From: Verrucomicrobiota bacterium
GTDB taxonomy: Bacteria; Verrucomicrobiota; Verrucomicrobiia; Limisphaerales; J093
Direction: 5' to 3'
Length of the DNA stretch: 33,720 nt
NCBI GenBank assembly: GCA_016871715.1
Contig: VHCO01000057.1
Coordinates: 1-33,720 of the forward strand
Positions 23,968-32,706 of this stretch are shown here, one piece after another (the stretch's first letter is position 1; every line of letters begins with the position of its first letter). A program made the position numbers and the translations under genes. The notes beneath the pieces are model-generated. The model ran no database searches and was not told the DNA's origin. It saw only the letters and a list, made by a program, of their open reading frames with translations.

Positions 23968-25908
23968 ATGCCAACTCTCAAGCGCTACGACATAAAGAAA
24001 CTGCTGGCGAATCCCGACGTCCGCCGTCGGCTGATTGTTGAGAGCACCCGTATTACTCAAGCACGGGAAGACATCGAGGTTGCGAAGGATCAGGTCGAAA
24101 ACTCCTACTACATTGTTACCGAAGCGGAGCGTGGGGCGTTTTTTGCTCTTTCCCAGTTTCGAGCCGCCGAAGCCGAAGCTGATCGCCGGCACACGGAGTT
24201 TGTCAGGGCGCTGTTTGATCCAACAAGCGATGCCCGCGTAGATGTCACCCTGAAAGACCTCATGAGCCTCGACAACTCTACACTTTCCTACGGACTGATT
24301 CATCTAGTGGGGGCATTTTTCAGAGAATACCCACGTCTTGACCCCGCCTTCGCAGATGCACGGCAGGGTCTCATTTCGACGGAGTCAGGACGATTCGTGC
24401 GGTGTCACTGGGAAGTGCGCCCCGACTCCAGGCGAAAGTGGGTCCCGTATGCTAAGGGCGGAGACTTCAGTCGATTCTACTCCGACATCTTCCTGGTCTT
24501 TGACTGGACCAACAACGGCGCACAAATCAAAGCCATCGCAAAGGAGCGATACGGCAGCGCCTCACGAACAATCAAATGTGAAGATTACTACTTCCGGGAA
24601 GGAATCACCTGGGTTGAGAAGACCGTCAAGGGCATGAATGCAAGAGTGCTACCTCCTGGTGCACTTTTTAACGTCGCTGGACCGTCAGCTTTTCCACACA
24701 ACGAAGCCGACACCTTTTATTTGCTCGGGGTTCTTAATAGTAACCTCGCACAAGCATTCCTGAACTGCTTCGCGTCGAGATCTTGGGGCGTTGAATATGT
24801 GGGGAGGATTCCAATTCCCGCGGTGAAGACAGAAAGTCGGCGACGAATTGAAGATCGTGCGCAGCACGGATTTGATGTAAAGCGCGCGTGGAATGAAGGT
24901 AACGAGATTTGCACTACGTTCACGAAACCTTGGATTCTTCACACCGACACAGCCGGCGAAGCACATACCTTCGGTGCTTCTCTTGACGCTGCACTCTCCA
25001 GGGAAGCCGAGTTCAACGATGATCTTGTCGCGTCCTACGAGCAACTTAACGATTCGGTGTATCGCCTCTATGGGGTGAACGAAACGCTTCGAAGCCGCAT
25101 CGAGAGTGCGATCGGGAATCGTCCTTCGGAGTTCCTCTGGCCGGAGATGGAAGGCCAGACCGTTGAACAGAAGCGAATGGAACACGTGTCCCGCCTGCTG
25201 ACCTACGCGGTGAAGTGCGTGGTGGAGCAGGATGACGATGGTCTTGTGGCTCTCCAACCCGTGGCTGAGGAAGCCCCACTGCTGGAGCGTGTCCGCACCA
25301 AGTTGGCCAGCTTTTTCCCAAGGCAGGACCAGCACGCCCTGGAAATTGAGTTGGTGAACGAACTCAAGCGCCGTGTGAAGGGTTATGCCCGTGCTGAGTC
25401 GCTTCACGACTGGCTCACCGATGTTTTCTTCGATTTCCATTGTGCCCTCTACCAGCAGCGCCCGATCCTCTGGCACCTCGCGAGCAGCCAGGAATCGGCG
25501 GAGCCCGCTTTCTCCGTCATCGTTCACTACCACCGCTTCGACCACGACCGCCTGGCCAAACTCCGGAGCGTCCATGTCCGCGACCGCCTCGCCACCTTGC
25601 GTCGCGAAGCCGCTCAAGCCAGCAAAGACGGCCGTGAAGACGACCGCCTCCAACTCCTGGCCGCCTTGGAAGAAGTCGAAGCCTTCGACCGCAAGCTGGC
25701 CCGACTTCACGAGGGCCACCATGAAGGCATCGAAGCCGGCGAGAACGATTACCGCATCCTTACCCCTTGGAAAGCACCCCAGGACCGGCCCAAAGGCTGG
25801 CGCCCCGACCTGGACGATGGCGTGAAAGTGAACATCGCGCCTCTTGCCCGGACGGGGCTGCTGCGGACGAAGAACAAGTTTGGAGCCAGAGAACTGGAGG
25901 ACACATGA
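23968..25908 (+). CDS. pglX: Chimeric protein: short foreign N-terminus fused to the PglX specificity half
   Basis: A 646-residue product, starting 3 nt after the Fic stop. Residues 1 to about 55 (MPTLKRYDIKKLLANPDVRR...) resemble a small stand-alone protein and not PglX. From about 'GAFFALSQFR' the sequence reads as PglX again: 'VDVTLKDLMSLDNSTLSYGL', 'ARQGLISTESGRFVRCHWEV', 'WVPYAKGGDFSRFYSDIFLV', 'YFREGITWVEKTVKG' and 'LLGVLNSNLAQAFLNCFASR'. Then a helical and DUF7008-like C-terminus follows. It contains no methyltransferase motif. It could act as the specificity subunit for the catalytic half at 18122. The stretch 24030-25080 looks less GC-rich than its flanks, as is common for exchanged recognition domains. 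Confidence 0.8.
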   Translation: MPTLKRYDIKKLLANPDVRRRLIVESTRITQAREDIEVAKDQVENSYYIVTEAERGAFFALSQFRAAEAEADRRHTEFVRALFDPTSDARVDVTLKDLMSLDNSTLSYGLIHLVGAFFREYPRLDPAFADARQGLISTESGRFVRCHWEVRPDSRRKWVPYAKGGDFSRFYSDIFLVFDWTNNGAQIKAIAKERYGSASRTIKCEDYYFREGITWVEKTVKGMNARVLPPGALFNVAGPSAFPHNEADTFYLLGVLNSNLAQAFLNCFASRSWGVEYVGRIPIPAVKTESRRRIEDRAQHGFDVKRAWNEGNEICTTFTKPWILHTDTAGEAHTFGASLDAALSREAEFNDDLVASYEQLNDSVYRLYGVNETLRSRIESAIGNRPSEFLWPEMEGQTVEQKRMEHVSRLLTYAVKCVVEQDDDGLVALQPVAEEAPLLERVRTKLASFFPRQDQHALEIELVNELKRRVKGYARAESLHDWLTDVFFDFHCALYQQRPILWHLASSQESAEPAFSVIVHYHRFDHDRLAKLRSVHVRDRLATLRREAAQASKDGREDDRLQLLAALEEVEAFDRKLARLHEGHHEGIEAGENDYRILTPWKAPQDRPKGWRPDLDDGVKVNIAPLARTGLLRTKNKFGARELEDT

Positions 25909-26020
25909 AACCGCGGATTGCGCTGGTAACGCAGATAGAGGCGGGACGCGACCCTATCCGTCTGTATTTGGGTGATCAGCGGTTATCTCCCGAACCACAT
26001 CCAACCCGGAGAACGTGTCG

Positions 26021-27223
26021 ATGAACCCGCTGGCTCTTCAGTCTCTCAACGTTTCGGAATTCCGCGGCCTTGGCGGCCTGAAGCTCGAAGAATTTGCGCG
26101 CATCAATCTCTTCGTCGGCGGAAACAACGCCGGCAAGACCTCCGTGCTGGAAGCGCTGGCCCTCTTCGCCCGCCCGCTGGACATCGACAACTGGGTCACG
26201 ACGGCTTGGCGACGCGAGGGCCGCGGTCTGACCGTTGCGCCGCTCGAGACGATCAAGTGGATGTTCCCCCGGGGCGCTGGTGAACCCGAAGACTCGGGGC
26301 AAATCTGGATCGAGGGTGAGGGTGATTTCGTTGGCCGGAGGCTGCTGGCCAAGTACTACGAGGAGAGGACCGTGGCGGGGGTTTTGCGGGAACCGGGCGG
26401 CGCTTCCTCACCCAGCGGACCGACGAGCACTGTGGGCGGGAGTTCGGGCGGGAGCATTGCGTGGACACCCAGTCTGCTCCCTGGCGCGGAGTCCATTGGC
26501 CGGGAAATCCAACTGGAGATCGATGCGGACTTCATCGACCGGGTACGTCCGCAGGTTCACAAGTGGGGCAACCACCAAAACCAACTCAAGGTGCGGATTG
26601 CCGGGGATGGCAGCATGGCGTATGGGGTGCGCCCCCAAGAGCCGTTGTTGCCCTTGGCGGTCATCGATGCCAGTACGTACCGCGTCGAGAGCAGGGTGCA
26701 ATCGCTCTACAGCGCCGCGTTGGAAGCCGAGCGTCCCGCTCAGGATTTCAAGAGCGATTTCCTCCGCACCCTGCGCTGCATCGACCCCGGCATTCAGCGG
26801 CTGGACCTCGTACAGACGGGAGGCGGGACTGCCCGTCTGCAGATCAAGCACGAGATGACGGGGATCACACCGCTTTCCGCGCTCGGCGACGGTTTTCGGC
26901 GCGCCCTGACCTTTGCGGTCGCGATTCCGACCGTCCGCGGCGGTGTGTTGCTGATCGATGAACTGGAGACCGCGTTGCACGTGAGTGTGCTCGAGTCGGT
27001 GCTGGGACTCCTGCGGTGGGCAGTCGAGGAGTTCGACGTACAGGTCTTTGCCACGACCCACAGCCTGGAGGCGGTGGACGCGGTCGTTCGCGCGTTTGCA
27101 CGCGCCCCTGGCTCAGTCGTTGGCTACCGTTTGGAGCGTGCAGAAGCGAAGCCGGTAGCCAAGCGGCTTTCCGGTGAAGGGCTGCGGGAGTTGCGGTTCG
27201 ACATGGGACTCGAATTCCGCTGA
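26021..27223 (+). CDS. ABC/SMC-like AAA ATPase (AAA_21/AAA_15), partner of the TOPRIM gene
   Basis: A 400-residue product from ATG 26021, with GGAG about 9 nt before. Walker A GGNNAGKT is at residues 33-40; the signature region 'PLSALGDGFRRALTFAV' precedes Walker B 'GGVLLIDELETALH' at about 304-317; the switch histidine is in 'FATTHSLEAVDAVV'. Residues ~126-146 are a Gly/Ser-rich linker. This is the ATPase half of two-gene OLD-like or PARIS-like arrangements. The 112 bp before it hold no gene. It is followed 3 nt later by the TOPRIM gene, so the pair is a unit. It is distinct in sequence from the DUF3696 ATPase of the other cassette. Confidence 0.85.
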   Translation: MNPLALQSLNVSEFRGLGGLKLEEFARINLFVGGNNAGKTSVLEALALFARPLDIDNWVTTAWRREGRGLTVAPLETIKWMFPRGAGEPEDSGQIWIEGEGDFVGRRLLAKYYEERTVAGVLREPGGASSPSGPTSTVGGSSGGSIAWTPSLLPGAESIGREIQLEIDADFIDRVRPQVHKWGNHQNQLKVRIAGDGSMAYGVRPQEPLLPLAVIDASTYRVESRVQSLYSAALEAERPAQDFKSDFLRTLRCIDPGIQRLDLVQTGGGTARLQIKHEMTGITPLSALGDGFRRALTFAVAIPTVRGGVLLIDELETALHVSVLESVLGLLRWAVEEFDVQVFATTHSLEAVDAVVRAFARAPGSVVGYRLERAEAKPVAKRLSGEGLRELRFDMGLEFR

Positions 27224-27226
27224 GTC

Positions 27227-28060
27227 ATGGCTCGTCGCCTTTCATACATCGCCGTCGAGGGTCAGCATGACGCGGCATTCATTGGCCGGCTACTCAAGAA
27301 TGCCGGTTTCAAGATTGTGGTGAAGAAGAATGATCTGGAGCCTGCTTTCAGCCGGCTGGTGCCCACAGATTTTCCGTATGAGGATGATCTCATGAAGCGG
27401 GTGCCGGTGCCTTTTTTCTACCAGACGCCTGATCATGCGGTGGCTCTGCATCCAGCAGGCGGGGAAAGTGAACTGGCCGGGCGCGCCGTCATCGCTGTGC
27501 CTCAGATTTCCGGAGCAGTGGAAGCAATTGGCTTTGTGTTGGATGCCGACAATAGGGGAACCCCAATCGCGCGGTTGGCAACCCTGGCGGCCAGAACCGT
27601 CGAAAAGTCTGGTGCTGCTGGCTTTACCTTGCCAGCGACTCCCGGCCAGGTTCTTTCGGGTCCCCCACGCTGCGGCGTGTTCGTGATGCCGGATAATGTC
27701 AATGCCGGCACCCTGGAGGATCTGCTGCTTGATTGTGCGGCGGTTCATTACGGTGACCTGAGGACGAAAGCCGAGTCGTATCTCCGCGGGATTGACCGAG
27801 CCAGACTATCGAAGTCGGACCTGGAAGAAATCAATGCTCCAGCAGGTCCCAAGAAAGCTCAAATCGGTACCATCAGCGCGGTTCTGAAACCAGGCAAAGC
27901 CATCCAGAATTCCATCGCGGACGATCGCTGGCTGGAAGGCGAAGCTGCGGAACCGCCGAAGGTCCTGGCCTTTCGGATGTTCCTCCGCGACCTCCTAAAC
28001 GAACCTTCGGTCTATCCGTGTTCATCTGCGCCATCTGCGGTTGATTCCGTTTTCCCATGA
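27227..28060 (+). CDS. DUF3226/TOPRIM-fold protein
   Basis: A 277-residue product. TOPRIM acidic residues are visible: E11 (IAVEGQHDAAF), D106 and D108 (FVLDADNRG), and 'GVFVMPDN...GTLEDLLL', the DUF3226 signature (residues 150-167). Such proteins pair with AAA ATPases in OLD-type and PARIS-type defence, where the TOPRIM part cuts nucleic acid. Whether it is a nuclease here is inference. The last ~15 residues (VYPCSSAPSAVDSVFP) are encoded by a dispersed intergenic repeat, which suggests the original stop was lost or the repeat inserted at the gene's end. The stop overlaps the pglZ start as ATGA. Confidence 0.75.
   Translation: MARRLSYIAVEGQHDAAFIGRLLKNAGFKIVVKKNDLEPAFSRLVPTDFPYEDDLMKRVPVPFFYQTPDHAVALHPAGGESELAGRAVIAVPQISGAVEAIGFVLDADNRGTPIARLATLAARTVEKSGAAGFTLPATPGQVLSGPPRCGVFVMPDNVNAGTLEDLLLDCAAVHYGDLRTKAESYLRGIDRARLSKSDLEEINAPAGPKKAQIGTISAVLKPGKAIQNSIADDRWLEGEAAEPPKVLAFRMFLRDLLNEPSVYPCSSAPSAVDSVFP
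28015..28056. repeat. Dispersed intergenic repeat forming the end of the TOPRIM gene
   Basis: TCCGTGTTCATCTGCGCCA and following TCTGCGGTTGATTCC belong to a repeat type ('...CGCAGATGGCGCAGATGAACACGG...' on the other strand) that I know as common between genes in Verrucomicrobiota and other large genomes. CATCTGCG occurs twice, 9 nt apart. Confidence 0.55.
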
Positions 28061-30627
28061 TCCTTCCCGCCCTCATCGCCCAGATCCAGCAACGCTTCTC
28101 CCACCAGAAACGGGCGAGGGTTTGCCTCTGGTTTGACCCACAGGGCGAGTTCGAGCGGCTGCTGCCCGCGCTGGCGACGCACTTGCAGCAGATGAAGGCG
28201 GCGCCGTTTCGGCTGCTGGCCTATGACCCGAAGCGGAAGCATGGTCAGCTTTGGCTGCGGCGACAGGTATCCCTGGCCACGAAGGGACTGCCGCCGGAGC
28301 AGGCGCGAGAGACGCGGTTCCTCATCTACCTGCCGCTGGCGGAAGAGCGTCTCGATTCGCCCGACGAGCAGGGACGGCACCATCTCGAATTGCTGACGGA
28401 ATACAGAATTGCCGGCGTGCGCTGGCTGGTGGGCGGCAAACGGGCGACGCTATTCAACTTCCTGAAGACGGCGGGCGTTTCCCTGCCGGAGACACCGGGC
28501 GAACAGCGCCAGCTCGTCGAAGGAGGCGCGGAGAGCTTGCTGGCGAAATACACAGCCAAGTTCCAAGATAGGCCCGCAGTCTTTTGGGAACAGCGGCTGA
28601 CACCCGACCTGGCGCAGTCGCGGCTGGTGGGGGACGTGGACCAGACCGTTCTGGATCTGGCCGTGCAGCCAGAGGCCACCTGGGCCTCGCTGACCGAGCG
28701 CGGTGTTCTGGATGAATTCCTGGCAGCGATGCGGGACCGTTTCAATTTCACCACCGAAACGGACAACCCGGTGCTGTGGGTCGGTGCGTTTGTGGAAGCC
28801 CTGGCGCTGACGGAGGCGTTCCTCGGTTACGGGGAGCCGGCGGACTTTCCGTTCTTAAACCGTCTGCCGCCGCCGAGGTTTCGCGACAGTCACGTGCAGT
28901 TGCTGCGGCGCTGGCTGCGCGACGCCAACAGCCGGCCAGCCTGGGACCGATGGGTGGCGCAAGTCGAGCAGCACATCAACCTGACGGACTGGGCACGCGG
29001 GCGGAGCGGGCTGTCGTTTGGGTTCCCGCACCTGGCCCGGTTGCGATGGGCTTGTTTCCGGGAACGGTTTGCCACGGCTGCCGGCAAATGGTCGGAAGTG
29101 CGAACCCTGGTGGAATCCGAAGCGCAGATGCTTCGCGAGGAAGCAGATTATGCGCGGGCCAGCCAGACGCCCGCTGGACACTGGGCGTTGTTCCTCGGGG
29201 TGGCCGGTTTCGTCGAAACGTGCGAGAAGGGCCGCAAAGCCGTGCAAAAGGCGAAGTCCCCTGGCGAACTGGCCCAGGTCTATTGCGAATTTGCCGGCAC
29301 GATCGACCGCGCTCACGCCCAGCTCAAGGCCACGGCTGAGGAACACGACGTGCCAGAAGTGGTGGCGCTGGTGGACCGGGGTTATGGCGATTACGCCAAC
29401 GACCTGAATCAACGTTTCTTCGAGAGTTTCACCGCCGACGAAAGCTTAGACATCCCTGGGGTGCCGTTCGTGACAGACCGGCTGGACGCGCAGGTGTGGT
29501 CTGCCGGTGGGCGTCGAGCGGTGGTGATCGTGGATGCGCTGCGCTATGATTGCGCCCTGGCCCTCGTCGAGCGGTTACGCGGCCAGGATGTGAAAGTGGA
29601 AGCACTCCGCGCCATGCTGCCCACCCGGACCCCGATTGGCATGAGCGCCCTGCTGCCGAAGGAACTGGCCCCAACCCGGCTGCATGTGGAGAAGAACGAA
29701 CTGCATCCCCAGGCCGACGGCGTGGACACGAGCCAGCGGGCGAACCGTCTGGAGTTGCTGAAGAAGTTCGGTGCCACCTGTCTCGAAATCGGAGAGGTGG
29801 AAGGAGCCAAGATGCCGCCGGAGAAAACTCGCGACCTGCTCGTGGTGTTCGGGCACGAGGAAGTGGACAGTCTGGGGCACAGCAATGCGGAAGCGTTGGT
29901 TCGGCACCTGGACAAGGAACTGGAACGAATTGCCAGAGTGGTCAAGCGGTTGCACCAATGGGGGTATCCCGAAGTGAACGTGGTGACGGACCACGGCTTC
30001 GTGCTCGTGGCCGCGGATCAACTGCCCCCAGAAGTCCCGGTGAAAAAAGAGTGGTGTGTGGCGCTGAAGGAGCGGTTCGCCATCGTGCCGGCTGGGGTTG
30101 ATGTGCCGCTCAAAACAAAGCCATTCCTCTGGGATGCCTCCGTGCGCGTAGCCGTGCCGCCGGGGACGGCCTTCTTCAAGGCGGAGAAGGCGTTCAGCCA
30201 CGGCGGCGCGACACTTCAGGAGATGATCATCCCGCGGCTCGTCTCTCGGGGCCGCGTGCAGATTCGCAAGATCGGCGTGGAAGTGTTGTTGCCGGCCTAC
30301 GAATTGACGCGGGCTGCGGTGAAGGTCCTGCTGCGTCCGAAAGCCAGCGCGGGCGCACCGGCCGGCGAGCTGGCCCTCGTTTCAGACCAGCCCCGCGATG
30401 TTCAACTGGACGTGTGCAGGGCGGATGAGGCTGGGTCGGTCCTGGGCGGCAAGCCCAAGTCGGTGCGCATCGAGCCGGCCGCTGGCGAGGTGGCGGTAAC
30501 CTTGTTCTTTGACTCCAAGCATTCATTCAAACAGGGCGAGCTGTTGCTGCTTCAAATACGAGACTCGGAGACGGACGAGCAGTTTCCGCCCGGCGGGATC
30601 ACCCTGAAAATTGGCCGTGACTTCTAA
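28057..30627 (+). CDS. pglZ: BREX protein PglZ (alkaline phosphatase superfamily)
   Basis: An 856-residue product. The metal-binding phosphatase core lies in the middle: 'VVIVDALRYDCALALVERL' near residue 490, 'LVVFGHEEVDSLGHSNAEAL' near 600 and 'NVVTDHGFVLVAADQLPPE' near 640. These supply the Asp and His ligands of the alkaline phosphatase fold typical of PglZ. Length matches type 1 PglZ. PglZ is required in all BREX types and is thought to act on nucleic acids or nucleotides with BrxB and PglX. It starts inside the TOPRIM stop (ATGA), so expression depends on the inserted pair upstream. It looks intact. Confidence 0.92.
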   Translation: MILPALIAQIQQRFSHQKRARVCLWFDPQGEFERLLPALATHLQQMKAAPFRLLAYDPKRKHGQLWLRRQVSLATKGLPPEQARETRFLIYLPLAEERLDSPDEQGRHHLELLTEYRIAGVRWLVGGKRATLFNFLKTAGVSLPETPGEQRQLVEGGAESLLAKYTAKFQDRPAVFWEQRLTPDLAQSRLVGDVDQTVLDLAVQPEATWASLTERGVLDEFLAAMRDRFNFTTETDNPVLWVGAFVEALALTEAFLGYGEPADFPFLNRLPPPRFRDSHVQLLRRWLRDANSRPAWDRWVAQVEQHINLTDWARGRSGLSFGFPHLARLRWACFRERFATAAGKWSEVRTLVESEAQMLREEADYARASQTPAGHWALFLGVAGFVETCEKGRKAVQKAKSPGELAQVYCEFAGTIDRAHAQLKATAEEHDVPEVVALVDRGYGDYANDLNQRFFESFTADESLDIPGVPFVTDRLDAQVWSAGGRRAVVIVDALRYDCALALVERLRGQDVKVEALRAMLPTRTPIGMSALLPKELAPTRLHVEKNELHPQADGVDTSQRANRLELLKKFGATCLEIGEVEGAKMPPEKTRDLLVVFGHEEVDSLGHSNAEALVRHLDKELERIARVVKRLHQWGYPEVNVVTDHGFVLVAADQLPPEVPVKKEWCVALKERFAIVPAGVDVPLKTKPFLWDASVRVAVPPGTAFFKAEKAFSHGGATLQEMIIPRLVSRGRVQIRKIGVEVLLPAYELTRAAVKVLLRPKASAGAPAGELALVSDQPRDVQLDVCRADEAGSVLGGKPKSVRIEPAAGEVAVTLFFDSKHSFKQGELLLLQIRDSETDEQFPPGGITLKIGRDF

Positions 30628-30638
30628 CCTGATACCTT

Positions 30639-32693
30639 ATGGCGCAACCATTGATTGAATTGGATGAACTGGACCGCCTGGCCAACGAAGCGTTTCCGGG
30701 GCTGGTGGTCCGCAAGGACCTGCTGCGGCGGATGCGCTCGTCGTTTGGCGTGCCCGCATTCGTGATCGAGTTTCTGCTCGGGAAGTATTGCGCTTCGATT
30801 GAGGAGGCCGCCATCAACGAGGGCCTGGAGTTCGTGCGCGAGACTCTGGCCTCGAAGTACGTGAAGCCAGACGAGCGGGAATCCGTGAAGTCCGCCATCA
30901 AGCAGCACACCACCTATGAGATCATTGACAAGGTGTCGGTGAAGCTGGTCGAGACCCACGACAAGTACTGGGCGAGTCTCTCGAACCTGAACCTCGACTA
31001 CATCAACATTGACGACCGGCTGGTGCATGAGCATGACCGCCTGCTCATGGGCGGGGTGTGGGCCGAGGTTGCCCTGCGCTACGACGACACGTTCATCTTC
31101 AAGGGGCAGAACCGTCCGTTCTTCATTGATTCGATCCGGCCCATCCAGCTCTCGAACCGCAACATCGAGGGCTATGTGACGGCGCGCAAGCGCTTCACTC
31201 GCGACCAGTGGCTAGACCTGCTGATGCGCTCGATGGGCTACGAACCGAACCACCCCTATTACACGAAGCGGCGCAAGCTCCATTGTGTTCTCCGCCTGGT
31301 GCCGTTCGTGGAGAAGAACTACAACTCGGTCGAATTGGGGCCACGCGGCACGGGAAAGAGCTTCGTGTATCAGCAGATGAGTCCGTATTGCCATCTGGTA
31401 TCGGGTGGGCAGACCACGACGCCCACGATGTTCGTCAACCTGTCCACCGGGCAGCGCGGCCTGGTCTGCCTGTGGGATGTGGTGGCCTTCGACGAAGCTG
31501 CGGGCATTGATTTCTCCGACAAGAGCGGCATCAACATCATGAAGGGCTACATGGAAGACGGCGCCTTCAGCCGTGGGCGCGACATCATCACGGCGGAGGG
31601 TTCGGTGGTGTTCGTCGGCAACATTGATGGCGAGATTGCGACCATCGTGCGAACCTCGCACCTCTTCTATCCAATGCCGAAGGAGATGGACACGGCCTTC
31701 TACGACCGCATCCACGCTTACATCCCCGGTTGGGAATTTCAGAAGACTCACGACGACGCCTACACGAATCACTTCGGTCTAGTGACCGACTATCTGGCGG
31801 AAGTCTTCCGGGAACTGCGCAAGTCGAGTTACGTGGACTATGCCGAAAGACATTTCAAATTCGGCTCGCACCTGGGCGGGCGAGACCAGAAGGCGGTGCG
31901 GAAAATCATCTCTGGTCTGATCAAGCTGCTGCACCCGGACGGCGAGGTGACGCGGGAGGAACTCGCGGAATACGTGGAATACGCGCTCGAAATGCGCCGC
32001 CGCGTGAAGGAGCAACTCAAGAAGATGGGCGGCCTGGAGTACTGGAACACCAGCTTCTCCTACTTGGACAAGGAGAACGGCCAAGAGACTTTCGTGCGCG
32101 TGCCTGAATTAGGTGGCGGCAGCTTGATTTCCGAGGGGACACTGGCGCCGGGCAGCATCTACACGATTGGCACCGATGCGAATGACAACCGGTTGGCGCT
32201 CTTCCTCCTCCAGGCGCAAGTCAATCCCGGTTCGGGCCGGATCATCCCTCTGGGCAATCTGTCGAGCCGCATGAAGGAGGCCATCAAGACGGCGGACGCC
32301 TACCTGCGGGCCAACCTCAAGAACCTTGGCATCACAGCGGACATTGATAGCTACGATTTCAATCTCCAGGCCATAAACCTCAACCAGGCCAAGGAAGGGG
32401 CGGAGACCGCCGTCGCCTTCTTCATCTCGCTCGTTTCAGCCATCCTGGAGAAACCTGTCCTGGAGCGCACAGTGGTTCTGGGCGAGATGAGCGTGCAGGG
32501 CCTGCTCTTGCGCGTGACATTTTTGCCTGAGCGGATGCAGTTGGCTGTGGAAGCCGGCGCCAAGCGCATCCTGATCCCCAGCGAAAACAAGCGCGACCTA
32601 GCCGAAGTGCCCGACGCTATCCTGACAGCCATCCAGTGGCAGTTCTATGACAGCCCCAACAAAGCCGCCATGATGGGGATGGGGTTGGTGTGA
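30639..32693 (+). CDS. brxL: BREX protein BrxL (Lon-like AAA+ protein)
   Basis: A 684-residue product, 11 nt after pglZ, the usual last gene of type 1 BREX. Walker A GPRGTGKS is near residues 233-240 (LGPRGTGKSFVYQQM) and a Walker B-type segment 'LVCLWDVVAFDEAAGIDF' near 280. The C-terminal part has the Lon-type fold. At the place where Lon proteases have KDGPSAG with the catalytic Ser, it reads 'AKEGAETAVAFFISL', so no protease nucleophile is evident. This agrees with BrxL acting as a DNA-binding AAA+ machine, not a protease. It closes the operon. Confidence 0.92.
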   Translation: MAQPLIELDELDRLANEAFPGLVVRKDLLRRMRSSFGVPAFVIEFLLGKYCASIEEAAINEGLEFVRETLASKYVKPDERESVKSAIKQHTTYEIIDKVSVKLVETHDKYWASLSNLNLDYINIDDRLVHEHDRLLMGGVWAEVALRYDDTFIFKGQNRPFFIDSIRPIQLSNRNIEGYVTARKRFTRDQWLDLLMRSMGYEPNHPYYTKRRKLHCVLRLVPFVEKNYNSVELGPRGTGKSFVYQQMSPYCHLVSGGQTTTPTMFVNLSTGQRGLVCLWDVVAFDEAAGIDFSDKSGINIMKGYMEDGAFSRGRDIITAEGSVVFVGNIDGEIATIVRTSHLFYPMPKEMDTAFYDRIHAYIPGWEFQKTHDDAYTNHFGLVTDYLAEVFRELRKSSYVDYAERHFKFGSHLGGRDQKAVRKIISGLIKLLHPDGEVTREELAEYVEYALEMRRRVKEQLKKMGGLEYWNTSFSYLDKENGQETFVRVPELGGGSLISEGTLAPGSIYTIGTDANDNRLALFLLQAQVNPGSGRIIPLGNLSSRMKEAIKTADAYLRANLKNLGITADIDSYDFNLQAINLNQAKEGAETAVAFFISLVSAILEKPVLERTVVLGEMSVQGLLLRVTFLPERMQLAVEAGAKRILIPSENKRDLAEVPDAILTAIQWQFYDSPNKAAMMGMGLV

Positions 32694-32706
32694 CGGTTCC
32701 AGTGGG

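Noticed and set aside
20200..24140. Target-site duplication flanking the cassette inside pglX
   Set aside because: I compared the DNA around the two pglX breakpoints and saw no convincing direct repeat, nor any transposase or integrase in the cassette.
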